This document shows positions 26,751-35,638 of a stretch of 64,000 nucleotides of DNA, in pieces. The notes beneath the pieces were generated by a model, which made no database searches, had not been told where the DNA came from, and saw nothing but the letters and a program-made list of their open reading frames with translations. Source of the DNA: Bacillota bacterium (GTDB taxonomy: Bacteria; Bacillota; Clostridia; Christensenellales; SZUA-584); the NCBI GenBank assembly GCA_023408075.1, contig JAEYKW010000032.1:1-64000 (forward strand), given 5' to 3'. Made by a program: the position numbers and the translations under genes. The number at the start of each line of letters is the position of its first letter. The first letter of the stretch is position 1.

Positions 26751-27834
26751 GAAGCCGTTTAAAACAGTATTGATGAGAAAGCTGTTCGGGCGCTGTATGA
26801 TCGCTTTGATTATCGCGGCGGCGGCTTTGGTTCTTATCTCCTTTCTTGCCGTCACAGTCGTTCAAAGCATCATATGGCAGCCCAGCATCATCTATGAGTT
26901 TCTCTCGCTCATCAGGAATAACGCGCTGGCCATACTCATCAGCCTTTATTTATTGATCGCTTTCTTCATACTCTACCACTATTGGGGCATCACGGTGGGG
27001 TATATGGCAGAAATCGCAGACGCAAGCAAGCTGCTCATCTCGCCCGACCAGGAGCCCATCTATCTTTCGCCGCTGCTGCGGCAGGTGGAGGAAAGGATGA
27101 ACCAGATCAAGCAGACGGCTATGCGCAATGAGCGCGCGGCGCGGGACGAAGCGCAGCGAAAGAATGACCTGATTGTGTATCTTGCCCACGATATCAAAAC
27201 GCCGCTCACATCGGTAATCGGCTATTTGAGCATGCTCGACGAGGCACACGACATGCCGCCGCAGCAAAGGGCGAAATACACCGGGCTGACGCTTGAAAAA
27301 GCTTACCGGCTCGATCAGCTGGTTGACGAATTTTTCGAAATTACGCGGTTCAACATCGCGCATATCTCTGTGAATAAGACGAGAATCAATCTCTCGATGA
27401 TGCTGCACCAGATGGCGGATGAGTTTTATCCGATGCTGGCACCGCAGCAAAAAACAGCCGTCGTTCACGCACCTCACGATTTGGTGCTGTGGGGCGACGC
27501 AGACAAGCTTTCGCGCGTGTTCAACAACATACTCAAAAATGCGATTGCTTATAGCTATCAAAACTGCGCGATTGAGATCAGCGCCTCTCAGCAGGGCGAT
27601 CATGTCGTGATGACGTTTGCCAACCAGGGGGACCCCATCCCCAAAGAGAAGCTCGATATGATATTCGAAAAATTCTTCCGGCTCGATGCGGCACGCTCAA
27701 CGAATACGGGCGGCGCAGGGCTTGGGCTGGCGATTGCAAAAGAGATCGTCTCGGCCCACGGCGGCACAATCAGCGTGGGCAGCGATGCGCAAAAAACGGT
27801 ATTCACGGTCGTTTTGCCGAATACGGCTCCATAA
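26740..27834 (+). CDS. vanS: VanS-type sensor histidine kinase
   Basis: The protein has two TMs near the N-terminus (about residues 17-40 and 60-80) with a short extracytoplasmic loop, typical of VanS. The H-box is VYLAHDIKTPLTSVIGYL (His about residue 150); the N-box is FNNILKNAIAYS; FEKFFRLDAARSTNTGGAGLGLAIA covers the F and G2 boxes. The start is uncertain: TTG 26740 (about 364 residues) is given; TTG 26728 and ATG 26773 are alternatives. It overlaps vanR by 11 nt. It would sense vancomycin or its cell-wall effect and phosphorylate VanR. Confidence 0.87.
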   Translation: MNSEKPFKTVLMRKLFGRCMIALIIAAAALVLISFLAVTVVQSIIWQPSIIYEFLSLIRNNALAILISLYLLIAFFILYHYWGITVGYMAEIADASKLLISPDQEPIYLSPLLRQVEERMNQIKQTAMRNERAARDEAQRKNDLIVYLAHDIKTPLTSVIGYLSMLDEAHDMPPQQRAKYTGLTLEKAYRLDQLVDEFFEITRFNIAHISVNKTRINLSMMLHQMADEFYPMLAPQQKTAVVHAPHDLVLWGDADKLSRVFNNILKNAIAYSYQNCAIEISASQQGDHVVMTFANQGDPIPKEKLDMIFEKFFRLDAARSTNTGGAGLGLAIAKEIVSAHGGTISVGSDAQKTVFTVVLPNTAP

Positions 27835-27864
27835 ATCATAAGTTTTTCATAAGAGAATCTTAAG
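27835..27864 (+). promoter_or_regulatory. putative VanR operator upstream of vanW
   Basis: Three direct repeats at an exact 11-bp step: ATCATAAG (27835), TTCATAAG (27846) and ATCTTAAG (27857). They match the pair before vanR. A TATATA at 27886-27891 could be the -10 box of a regulated promoter for vanW-vanT. VanR as the binder is inferred from position and repeat spacing. Confidence 0.65.
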
Positions 27865-27959
27865 CGTTTGGTAATCAAGAATTCCTATATAGCCTGACCG
27901 GTTTTGATACGATGACGTCAAAGCCGGTCGGGCTTTTTATTTGGAAAGGAGAAAATCAT

Positions 27960-28787
27960 TTGATAAAGCAGTGCGTGATTCGGCTTTTCCCGTTTTTGCT
28001 GTCGCTTCGCAAGGCCCAAAGGAAGTTCTTTTTCTACGCAAAGATGCGATGGGATGGCAGCCGCTATGCCGGCACAAAATCGGCTGAGGCGCTTTCTTAC
28101 TGTGCCTATGAAGCCGGTACAAACCTCATTAACCTTCACACGGGCTTCGATCTAAAATATCAGGAAAACAAGGTTTTCAATCTGCGGCTCGCAGCGCAGC
28201 CGATAGACGGTATTATGATCCGGCCTTTTGAGACCTTTTCTTTTTGGCAGCTGGTCAGAAAGGCGGACAGAGCGCATTTCAAACCCGGTCTCTCGGTGGA
28301 ATATGGCAGGCTCGTGCCCGTGAAGGGAGGCGGGCTTTGCCACCTGAGCAACTTTTTGTTCTGGATGCTGCTGCATACGCCGCTGACCGTTTCGGAACGG
28401 CACCCGCACAGGGTGAAAGACTTTCCTTCGCCCGATGAGGACGACCTTGACGGTGTGGACGCCACCGTCAGCGAGGGCTGGCTCGATTTGAAACTTGAAA
28501 ACAATACGGATATGACATTTCAGATTGCGCTTAAGTTTGATGCGGATGATCTGTATGGCCGGATACTCACGAACAGACCGATGTCATACAGGTTCGAGGT
28601 GGTCAACAGGGATAAAACATATTTCAGAAAAGATGAAAAGCTCTTCGAGCAAGTTTCGGTATACCGGCAGAGATATGACGCTTTGAGCGGCCTCATTTGC
28701 TCTGAGGAGCGTCTTTATACGGATCTGTTTGAGATTGGGTATCCGCTGCCCGAAGAATCTGACTGTCAGGAAGCGAAGGTATCATAA
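27960..28787 (+). CDS. vanW: VanW family protein
   Basis: This 275-residue protein has the VanW core: IMIRPFETFSFWQLVRKA, then KGGGLCHLSNFLFWML and SERHPHRVKDFPSPDEDD. VanW is found in vanB and vanG clusters; its biochemical role is unknown. The N-terminus has a hydrophobic stretch but no clear cleavable signal. TTG 27960 is chosen because AAAGGAG lies 9 nt upstream; the upstream ATG 27912 has no site. It starts the resistance part of the cluster and ends 2 nt before vanG. Confidence 0.88.
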   Translation: MIKQCVIRLFPFLLSLRKAQRKFFFYAKMRWDGSRYAGTKSAEALSYCAYEAGTNLINLHTGFDLKYQENKVFNLRLAAQPIDGIMIRPFETFSFWQLVRKADRAHFKPGLSVEYGRLVPVKGGGLCHLSNFLFWMLLHTPLTVSERHPHRVKDFPSPDEDDLDGVDATVSEGWLDLKLENNTDMTFQIALKFDADDLYGRILTNRPMSYRFEVVNRDKTYFRKDEKLFEQVSVYRQRYDALSGLICSEERLYTDLFEIGYPLPEESDCQEAKVS

Positions 28788-28789
28788 AC

Positions 28790-29839
28790 ATGCGCAAAAA
28801 AACAATAGCGGTGCTGTTCGGCGGCTGCTCGAGCGAATACGACGTATCGCTCCAATCGGCATCGGCTGTGATATTCGGCATCGATACAAAAAAATACGAA
28901 ACTGTGCTGCTCGGAATCACACGGGAGGGGGCATGGTACAAATATGCGGGGTCGGTCCGGCAGATTCAGAACAACACGTGGATGCGCCATCCTTCATGCG
29001 TGCGCGCTCTCATATCTCCCGACAGGCAGACGCACGGCGTACTCGTGATGGAAGACGGCAGCGCCGTTGCGCTGCATATCGATGCGGCGTTTCCGGTGCT
29101 GCATGGGAAGAACGGTGAGGACGGCACGGTGCAGGGCCTGCTCGAAATGGCCGGTATCCCCTGTATCGGGTGCGGTGTGCTGAGCTCAGCCATATGTATG
29201 GATAAGGATATCGCCCACAGGCTCGTGGAAGCCGCAGGAATCAAGGTGCCTGCATCGGCAGTCCTGAGGGCGCATATGCCCGAGAACGAGATTCTGAACG
29301 CGGTCATGGCTTTAAAGTATCCACTGTTTGTCAAACCCGCCAATGCGGGGTCGTCCTTCGGCATTTCGCAGGTCACAGAACTGTCGCAGCTGCTTCGCGC
29401 AGCCGCAAACGCATTCGGGCATGACCGAAAGGTGGTGGTGGAGGAAACCGTTGAAGGCTTTGAGGTGGGCTGCGCCGTGCTCGGCAGTGAGGACCTCGTG
29501 GTCGGCGAGGTGGATGAAATTGAATTGAAAGACGGCTTTTTTGACTATACCGAAAAATACACGCTGCAAACCTCCAAAATTCATATGCCCGCACGCATCA
29601 GCCCGGATACGGCGGCGCGCGTCAAACAGACGGCTATTATGATTTACCGCGCGCTTGAATGCGGCGGTTTTGCGCGCGTGGATATGTTTTTGACGCCGCA
29701 GGGTGATATCGTGTTCAACGAGGTCAACACGATACCCGGTTTTACGGCACACAGCCGTTATCCCGGCATGCTGGGAGGCATCGGCATAAGCTTTTCGGAT
29801 ATTGTGAACACGTTGATCGATCGGGTGGTACAGCCATGA
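28790..29839 (+). CDS. vanG: VanG-type D-alanine--D-serine ligase
   Basis: The ATP-grasp ligase of 349 residues, normal length, makes the D-Ala-D-Ser used for modified peptidoglycan precursors with lowered glycopeptide affinity. The N-terminus has FGGCSSEYDVSLQSA; the ATP-grasp core has PLFVKPANAGSSFGIS; metal ligands lie in FNEVNTIPGFTAHSRYP. The omega-loop reads DYTEKYTLQTSKIHMPARI, of the EKY type seen in D-Ser ligases (VanC, VanG) and unlike VanA/VanB D-Lac ligases. It overlaps vanXY by 4 nt. D-Ser specificity agrees with the serine racemase gene two genes on. Confidence 0.92.
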   Translation: MRKKTIAVLFGGCSSEYDVSLQSASAVIFGIDTKKYETVLLGITREGAWYKYAGSVRQIQNNTWMRHPSCVRALISPDRQTHGVLVMEDGSAVALHIDAAFPVLHGKNGEDGTVQGLLEMAGIPCIGCGVLSSAICMDKDIAHRLVEAAGIKVPASAVLRAHMPENEILNAVMALKYPLFVKPANAGSSFGISQVTELSQLLRAAANAFGHDRKVVVEETVEGFEVGCAVLGSEDLVVGEVDEIELKDGFFDYTEKYTLQTSKIHMPARISPDTAARVKQTAIMIYRALECGGFARVDMFLTPQGDIVFNEVNTIPGFTAHSRYPGMLGGIGISFSDIVNTLIDRVVQP

Positions 29840-30591
29840 AGACCCTAAAACTGCGCCCGGAGAACATTCATCAAGGCAGCCTCATTCTCGTCAACGCCGA
29901 CTGGCCTGTCTGCGAGGAGCCCAAGGCAGAATCGCTGACGCCTGTCGAATGCGGCGAGAATGCCGTATTGATGGAAAGGCAATCGGCGAGAATGCTGGGC
30001 AAATTGCTGTCGGTTATTGGCTGCGGGGACCGGATCGTCGCTGTCAGCGGCTTTCGCACACACGCCGAACAGCAGGCGATATACGAAAACTCTCTTGAAG
30101 AAAACGGAGCGGAGTTTACCCGCCAATATGTGGCGCTTCCGAGCCGCAGCGAGCACCAAACCGGCCTCGCGGTTGATCTCGCGGAGAATGCGGAAGCTGT
30201 TGACTTTTTGCGCCCGAGCTTTCCTTACACGGGCGTCTGCGGGCGTTTTCGTGAAAAAGCGCCTGATTACGGATTTATTGAACGGTATCCCGTCGGGCGG
30301 GAGGCGGTGACTCATATCGCGCACGAGCCGTGGCATTTTCGTTTTGTGGGGTATCCGCATTCAAAGATCATCACAAATGACGGGTTGACGCTTGAAGAGT
30401 ACACGGAGCATATCAGGGCATTTGAGTTTGACAAGAAGCGCTTTGAATTTACGGATAACGGGCTCAGGTGCGAAATCGGCTTTATACGTCCGGGTTCGTT
30501 AACCGAAATCGATATACCGCCGCACATGGCATACCAGCTATCCGGAAACAACGCTGACGGCGTTGTGGTGACGTTATGGGGGCTTCGATAA
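29836..30591 (+). CDS. vanXY: VanXY-type D,D-peptidase (M15B)
   Basis: The 251-residue zinc peptidase removes D-Ala-D-Ala dipeptide and/or the terminal D-Ala of precursors so that D-Ala-D-Ser ends prevail. The zinc and catalytic motifs are SEHQTGLAVDLAE (SxHxxGxAxD) and EPWHFRFVG. FRTHAEQQAIYENS is also typical. There is no signal peptide or TM, so it is cytoplasmic, which fits VanXY better than membrane-anchored VanY. The ~80-residue C-terminal extension (from about residue 175) is beta-rich and matches the longer VanXY-G form. It overlaps vanG; vanT begins 1 nt after its stop. Confidence 0.88.
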   Translation: MKTLKLRPENIHQGSLILVNADWPVCEEPKAESLTPVECGENAVLMERQSARMLGKLLSVIGCGDRIVAVSGFRTHAEQQAIYENSLEENGAEFTRQYVALPSRSEHQTGLAVDLAENAEAVDFLRPSFPYTGVCGRFREKAPDYGFIERYPVGREAVTHIAHEPWHFRFVGYPHSKIITNDGLTLEEYTEHIRAFEFDKKRFEFTDNGLRCEIGFIRPGSLTEIDIPPHMAYQLSGNNADGVVVTLWGLR

Positions 30592-30592
30592 A

Positions 30593-32716
30593 GTGGCCAA
30601 AAAGACGGCTTACACAGGGCTCGACAGCTTCAGGATGGTCGCCGCCCTGCTTGTGGTTGCCATACACACCTCTCCGCTGGCCTCGGTCAGCGTTACGGCG
30701 GATTTTATATTGACGCGGGTACTCGCGCGTGTGGCTGTGCCTTTTTTCTTTATGACATCGGGTTTCTTTTTGTTCTCTCAAGGGAACAACGGCGCTGTTG
30801 CTTTGGGGAGGCTGGCTGCGTTTGTTAAAAAGACGGCGCTGATTTATGCCGCCGCCGCGCTGCTGTATCTGCCGCTCAATGTGTATCACGGTCTGCCGCC
30901 CGAGTGGACAAGTCTGACCGGTTTCCTCAAAGACCTGTGTATTGACGGCACGTTCTTTCATCTGTGGTATCTGCCCGCATCCATAGCCGGTGCCGCGGTT
31001 TCTTGGGCATTGATCAGGGCTTTCAAAATAAACGGGGCCATCATCGTGGCGGTGCTGCTGTACGGAATCGGACTGTTTGGCGACAGCTATTTTGGCTTTA
31101 TCAAAAACATTCCGGCTTTGAGCGCCTTCTATCAGGTTCTGTTTTCGGTTTCTTTATATACGCGCAATGGCCTTTTCTTAGCGCCTGTCTTCATGATATT
31201 GGGGGCGTATGCGGCAAACCGCCCCATACGGGATAAGCGCGCAAGCTTGACGGGGCTCGCCGTGTGCTTGACGCTGATGGCCGCAGAGGGGCTGATGCTG
31301 AAGGGAATGAATATGCAGAGGCGCGATAGCATGTATCTGCTGCTGCTGCCCTGCATGCTGTTGCTATTTCGCAGCCTGCTGCTTTGGAATACGCATGGCA
31401 CGGCCAAACTCAGGCAGTATTCGCTGATTGTTTATATTGTGCATCCGTGGGTGACGGTGCTGCTGCTCAAGCTTGCGGCACTGGCACAGATACAGTGGCT
31501 GTTACAGTTCAGTATGACACGGTTTGCGTTGACGGTGGCGGGCTCCGTGGCGGCGGCCTTTTTGTGGTCGGAATGCACAAAAAAGTTCGCAAGAGCGGGC
31601 GGTCCCTCCCGGGCGCGTATGGATCGGGCCTGGACGGAGATCAACCTGCCGCATCTGGCACATAACGCGCGTGCGCTGTGCAGCCTTGTTGGTCAAGGCT
31701 GCGAAATCATGGCTGTGGTGAAAGCCGATGCTTACGGGCACGGCGATGCCGCCGTGGCCGAAACGCTGAGTCGTGAAGGCGTCCACGCCTTTGCCGTCGC
31801 GACAATAGATGAAGGCATCGGTTTGCGAAAGAACGGCATAAAGGGAGAGATACTCATACTCGGCTATACCGATACGCGCCGGACGGCTGAACTGATACGG
31901 TATGACCTGTCTCAAACAATTGTGGATGCACAGCATGCGCAGGCGTTCAACAGTTTCGGCAGAACGGTCAAGGTTCATATCAAGGTGGATACGGGCATGC
32001 ACCGGCTGGGCGTGGGCTATAGCCAAACCAATGAAATCAAACGGATGTTCAGCTGCGCGCATTTAAAGATCGACGGAATCTATACGCATCTGTGCGCCGC
32101 AGACAGTCTCAAACCGGAGGACACGGCATATACACGGCTGCAGATTGCGCGGTTTTATGAGCTGCTGGACGAGCTTAAGCGGCAGAAGATATCTCTCCCG
32201 AAGACACACATGCAGAGCAGCTACGGTGTGTTGCACTACCCCGAGGTTCACGCTGATTATGCGAGGATTGGGCTGGCGCTTTATGGTGCTGCGGAGAACA
32301 TGAAGCCGCATGCCGATCTGAAGCCTGTATTATCCCTGAAAGCAAGGGCCATTCATGTGAGCAGGGTCGCTGCCGGAGAGAGCGTGGGGTACGGACGTGA
32401 ATTCGTCGCGCAGCGCGATACCGTTGTCGCGACGATTGCGGTCGGCTATGCCGACGGCATACCCCGAAGCTTAAGCGGCAAAGGGGCGGTTTTGCTTCGC
32501 GGATGCCGCGCGTCGATGATCGGCCGCATATGCATGGACCAATTGATGGCGGATGTCACGGATATCCCGGATGTGCAAAGGGGCGATATCGCCATTCTGA
32601 TCGGCTGCGACGGCGGTGAGGAAATTACGGCTGTTGAAGTATCGCAAAAGGCCGGGACCATTCCGAATGACCTTCTTTCCCGCTTGGGCAGCCGGTTGGA
32701 AAGAATATACCTATGA
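30593..32716 (+). CDS. vanT: VanT membrane serine racemase
   Basis: The 707-residue two-part protein. The N-terminal ~335 residues are an acyltransferase-3-like membrane domain with about ten TMs (FRMVAALLVVAIHTSP at the start), thought to handle L-Ser. The C-terminal ~370 residues are an alanine-racemase-fold domain that makes D-Ser: PLP Lys in AVVKADAYGHG (about residue 377), RIGLALYGA, GYADGIPRSLSGKG and GRICMDQLMADVTD. The start is GTG 30593, one base after the vanXY stop. It is the last gene of the cluster and supplies D-Ser for VanG. Confidence 0.92.
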   Translation: MAKKTAYTGLDSFRMVAALLVVAIHTSPLASVSVTADFILTRVLARVAVPFFFMTSGFFLFSQGNNGAVALGRLAAFVKKTALIYAAAALLYLPLNVYHGLPPEWTSLTGFLKDLCIDGTFFHLWYLPASIAGAAVSWALIRAFKINGAIIVAVLLYGIGLFGDSYFGFIKNIPALSAFYQVLFSVSLYTRNGLFLAPVFMILGAYAANRPIRDKRASLTGLAVCLTLMAAEGLMLKGMNMQRRDSMYLLLLPCMLLLFRSLLLWNTHGTAKLRQYSLIVYIVHPWVTVLLLKLAALAQIQWLLQFSMTRFALTVAGSVAAAFLWSECTKKFARAGGPSRARMDRAWTEINLPHLAHNARALCSLVGQGCEIMAVVKADAYGHGDAAVAETLSREGVHAFAVATIDEGIGLRKNGIKGEILILGYTDTRRTAELIRYDLSQTIVDAQHAQAFNSFGRTVKVHIKVDTGMHRLGVGYSQTNEIKRMFSCAHLKIDGIYTHLCAADSLKPEDTAYTRLQIARFYELLDELKRQKISLPKTHMQSSYGVLHYPEVHADYARIGLALYGAAENMKPHADLKPVLSLKARAIHVSRVAAGESVGYGREFVAQRDTVVATIAVGYADGIPRSLSGKGAVLLRGCRASMIGRICMDQLMADVTDIPDVQRGDIAILIGCDGGEEITAVEVSQKAGTIPNDLLSRLGSRLERIYL

Positions 32717-32723
32717 TACGCCA

Positions 32724-32966
32724 ATGTTGAGCGAACGAAGAGCTTTATTTCAAGTTCCGCATGAATTTGAAAAATTCGATCGCCTGCCCCATACAATTGG
32801 GGATATGATCGTTTCCTTTGGCGGGACGCTGCGGATAGAGGGGGAGAGCCACTCATACCCGTTTGCTGTGCCCTTCCCAGACCGGGGCTTCCGAAAAGAA
32901 TTTGGCGTTTTCCTCTGTAAACGGCTCGGCGATCTCGCAGTGATGTACAGATATGGAAACATCTAA
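32724..32966 (+). CDS. small hypothetical ORF after vanT (doubtful)
   Basis: An 80-residue ORF starts at ATG 32724, eight bases after vanT stops. There is no good ribosome binding site. It contains FEKFDRLPHTIGDMIVSFGG and a Pro/Phe-rich middle, and has no recognised domain, signal or TM. It could be a gene remnant between the van cluster and the sugar locus or a chance ORF. Confidence 0.3.
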   Translation: MLSERRALFQVPHEFEKFDRLPHTIGDMIVSFGGTLRIEGESHSYPFAVPFPDRGFRKEFGVFLCKRLGDLAVMYRYGNI

Positions 32967-32976
32967 TGATTTGGTC

Positions 32977-33015
32977 TTGAAAATTGTTTTTTAATCCATT
33001 ACAATATTGGTACAA
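32977..33015 (+). promoter_or_regulatory. promoter and operator half-site of the AraR-like regulator gene
   Basis: TTGAAA (32977-32982) and TACAAT (33000-33005) are 17 bp apart. GGTACAA (33009-33015) follows at once and matches the right arm of the palindrome at 35679-35692. Autoregulation is inferred. Confidence 0.65.
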
Positions 33016-33036
33016 CTGATAGGGACAAGGGCCAAT

Positions 33037-34113
33037 ATGAAAAAATACGAGATTGTTGCGGATTGGATAAAGAGCCGTATAGCGTCGGGAGAGCTTGCGG
33101 ATGGCGACAAGCTGCCGTCGGAAGCCGAGCTGATGCGCCAGTTTGACGTATCAAGAAATGTGGTGCGCCAATCGGCCAATGAAATGATAAAAGAAGGGCT
33201 GATTCAAAGCAAGCAGGGTGTCGGATATTTCGTTCAGAAAATAAAATCCAACGAATCAACCGATATCGGTTTTATATGCTTCCGGTCGTCGTCTTATATC
33301 TTCCCGGAGATACTGCACGGAGCCAATAAAGTCATACAAAAAAATGGGTACCATATGATGTTTCATGAATCCTGGTACGACATCAATGTCGAGCGGGATT
33401 TGCTGGTCAACATGCTGCAAAAAGGCGTGCGCGGAATGATTCTCACCCCGGTCCAGGGCCCGGACGATTACAACAATGCCGATATCGTGCAGCGCTTTGA
33501 AAAAGCGGGTATACCGGTGGTGTTGATGGACAGCTTTTTCCCCGGCCAGGAATTTTGCAGCGTATCGCTTTCGGACGAAAAATCCGGCTATGCCGCAGCA
33601 AAATATCTTTATGACAACGGCCATCGCCGCATCGGTATGATATACAGCAAAAATTACTACCCCAAAGTGGTGCGCGCAGAGGGTGTGAAGGCGTTGCTCA
33701 AGGATATGAACTGCCCGGCTGATGAGAGCCTGTTCGTCGGGATAGAAGGCCAGGGACCGATCAGAAAAACCTTCAGGCAGATCAACGAAGCCATTGAATC
33801 GATGAATCCTCTGCCCACGGCCATCGTGTGCAGCAGCGATGATGAAGCGATCATTCTGATATCCCAGCTCAAACGGTTGGGTTATAAAGTGCCTGACGAT
33901 GTGTCCATCATATCGTTTGACAACTCGGATATTTCGCGGCACTCGAGCCCGTCGCTGACCACGATGAACCACCCGAGCGAATACATGGGGGAGATGGCAG
34001 CCACGATGCTGATCAACCGGATTAACAATCCGCAGATAAAAATCAATACGCACACCTATATCGATTCGCAGATTATAAAGCGGGATTCGGTGAAGCGCAT
34101 AGAGCTCGGTTAG
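33037..34113 (+). CDS. araR: AraR-like transcriptional regulator (GntR HTH plus LacI-type sensor)
   Basis: The 358-residue regulator has an N-terminal GntR winged helix (about residues 1-70: KLPSEAELMRQFDVSRNVVRQ) joined to a LacI/GalR-type ligand domain (about 80-355: IGMIYSKNYYPK, AIVCSSDDEAIILISQLKRLGY, VSIISFDNSDIS). This GntR-LacI fusion is the AraR architecture. The likely effector is a sugar, arabinose by analogy or the substrate of the adjacent locus. ATG 33037 follows AAGGGCC; the upstream in-frame start at 33007 lies within the promoter region. The gene overlaps the end of the GH4 gene on the other strand by 4 nt. The gene symbol is by architecture only. Confidence 0.8.
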   Translation: MKKYEIVADWIKSRIASGELADGDKLPSEAELMRQFDVSRNVVRQSANEMIKEGLIQSKQGVGYFVQKIKSNESTDIGFICFRSSSYIFPEILHGANKVIQKNGYHMMFHESWYDINVERDLLVNMLQKGVRGMILTPVQGPDDYNNADIVQRFEKAGIPVVLMDSFFPGQEFCSVSLSDEKSGYAAAKYLYDNGHRRIGMIYSKNYYPKVVRAEGVKALLKDMNCPADESLFVGIEGQGPIRKTFRQINEAIESMNPLPTAIVCSSDDEAIILISQLKRLGYKVPDDVSIISFDNSDISRHSSPSLTTMNHPSEYMGEMAATMLINRINNPQIKINTHTYIDSQIIKRDSVKRIELG

Positions 34114-35549
34114 CCGTCCTTTTTGCCGAGCTTTCTGAGGCTGCGGCGGTAATTGACAAGCGCGGACAGATCAAATTCTTCCGGTACAGGATATGGCTTT
34201 TTGGCATAGTTTGCTTTAATATGCTGTGTCGGCATAAGCGGTTTTTCTTCAAATTGAGGGAAAAACCGTTTTTGTTTTTCGAGCATTTCGCGCGCCAGCA
34301 GCGTGCAGGAATGAGGCGACAGCACCGATGATGTGAGCGGATCAAAGGCTAATGCGGCCACAAGCAGGCTGGAGTCGCCGGAAAAGAAGGCCTCCATGCA
34401 CAGGTCATGCACGTTTAGATTGGTCTGAATCATGGCGCGCAGCGCGGGAGGCAGGCTGCCGCAATGCTGCGGCAGTACGGCTCCTTTTTCTATCCGGACA
34501 GGTATTTCAACCGCTGCGGATGCAGGCAGGTTATCAATATATCCGCCGGTATTGCACACATTGCCGTAGAAGCTGTAGTCTGTTTTATTATGCAGTGCTT
34601 CGATGATATTCACACCGTAATCGTTGCTGCGCGGTTGAAGCGAGGTGTCGCTGAACTGCAGATAGTTGTCCTCTCCGAGGTTTTTGGCGATAAAACGGCT
34701 GAACTTAAAGTAAGCGCCCGACGCGCCGTGAAACCCGTCGTTGCTGCCATAGCGTTCGCGGCGCGTGGGATTGCTGCGGTACCATGGCAGGAAATCGGAA
34801 AGATGACCGGAGCTTTCGGTCGCAAAATAGCCGAAGTGCTGCATCACATCAAAGCGCACCTTTTCCCAGACTAAATAGCCCGGATCGTGCATGCGGCTTT
34901 TGAATTCGGGATACAGATCAACACCGTCTTTTTTGACTGAGAGCGCAAAGCACATGTGGTTGATTCCGGCAAATGCAAAATCAAGATTCTTCGTCTGTTC
35001 ATTCAGCACATGCGCCATGTAATTTTTTGTGGCTTCAACGCCGCCGCACAGGCCGATATAGCGCTTAAAGCCAAGGCGGTCTGCGGCCATTGTCGTTATC
35101 GCCATCGGATTGACATAGTTCATTAAAAACGCATCGGGGCAGTGCGCCTGCATGAGCTTAACCAGCTCGCAAAAAACAGGCAGCACGCGCTGGCTGCGAA
35201 ATATGCCGCCGGGGCCCATTGAATCGCCTATGCATTGGTCAACACCGTAAGAAAGCGGGATCTTATAATCCTGCTCGGTGCACGGCAGGCCGCCGATTGC
35301 AAACAGCGTCAGCACATAGTCGGCGCCGTCAACCGCTTCACGCATATTTGTTGTGCTGTATACGGAAAAATCAATGGCGTTGTCACTGATCACTTTTTGT
35401 ATATGGCTTTGATACATTTTCAGCGGTTTGGCGCGCGGTCCCATCAGAATAATACGGCAATGATCATTAAGCTTCATTGTCAGCAAATCCATGAGCAGCT
35501 TGTGGCTGAATGTCAGGCTGGCCGCGCCGATTATCGCAATTTTAATCAT
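34110..35549 (-). CDS. glycoside hydrolase family 4 (NAD+/metal-dependent)
   Basis: GH4 enzymes cleave glycosides by NAD+-dependent oxidation at C3, elimination and re-reduction. The 479-residue protein has the N-terminal nucleotide-binding strand IAIIGAASLTFS and NYVNPMAITT, with likely metal ligands in GLCGGVEATKN (Cys ~167) and GINHMCF (His ~197), placing it near the alpha-galactosidase/galacturonidase (MelA/LplD) branch. The CH pair common in that branch (LCHS) reads LCGG here, so specificity is uncertain. The start is taken at ATG 35549; TTG 35576 is in frame but not better. It is transcribed divergently from the epimerase operon and convergently with the regulator gene. Confidence 0.82.
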   Translation of the reverse strand: MIKIAIIGAASLTFSHKLLMDLLTMKLNDHCRIILMGPRAKPLKMYQSHIQKVISDNAIDFSVYSTTNMREAVDGADYVLTLFAIGGLPCTEQDYKIPLSYGVDQCIGDSMGPGGIFRSQRVLPVFCELVKLMQAHCPDAFLMNYVNPMAITTMAADRLGFKRYIGLCGGVEATKNYMAHVLNEQTKNLDFAFAGINHMCFALSVKKDGVDLYPEFKSRMHDPGYLVWEKVRFDVMQHFGYFATESSGHLSDFLPWYRSNPTRRERYGSNDGFHGASGAYFKFSRFIAKNLGEDNYLQFSDTSLQPRSNDYGVNIIEALHNKTDYSFYGNVCNTGGYIDNLPASAAVEIPVRIEKGAVLPQHCGSLPPALRAMIQTNLNVHDLCMEAFFSGDSSLLVAALAFDPLTSSVLSPHSCTLLAREMLEKQKRFFPQFEEKPLMPTQHIKANYAKKPYPVPEEFDLSALVNYRRSLRKLGKKDG

Positions 35550-35638
35550 GCTGTTATTATACAGCGGGCGCGTCAAAAAACCAAATATCAGAATATTGTT
35601 TCGTTTATAAAACGTTTATAAAACTTTTTTAAAAGGTC

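Noticed and set aside
29836..30591. Membrane-anchored VanY
   Set aside because: No signal peptide or TM is seen; the form matches cytoplasmic VanXY.
26052..32716. VanA/VanB (D-lactate) type resistance
   Set aside because: There is no VanH dehydrogenase, the ligase has the EKY loop of D-Ser ligases, and a serine racemase is present.
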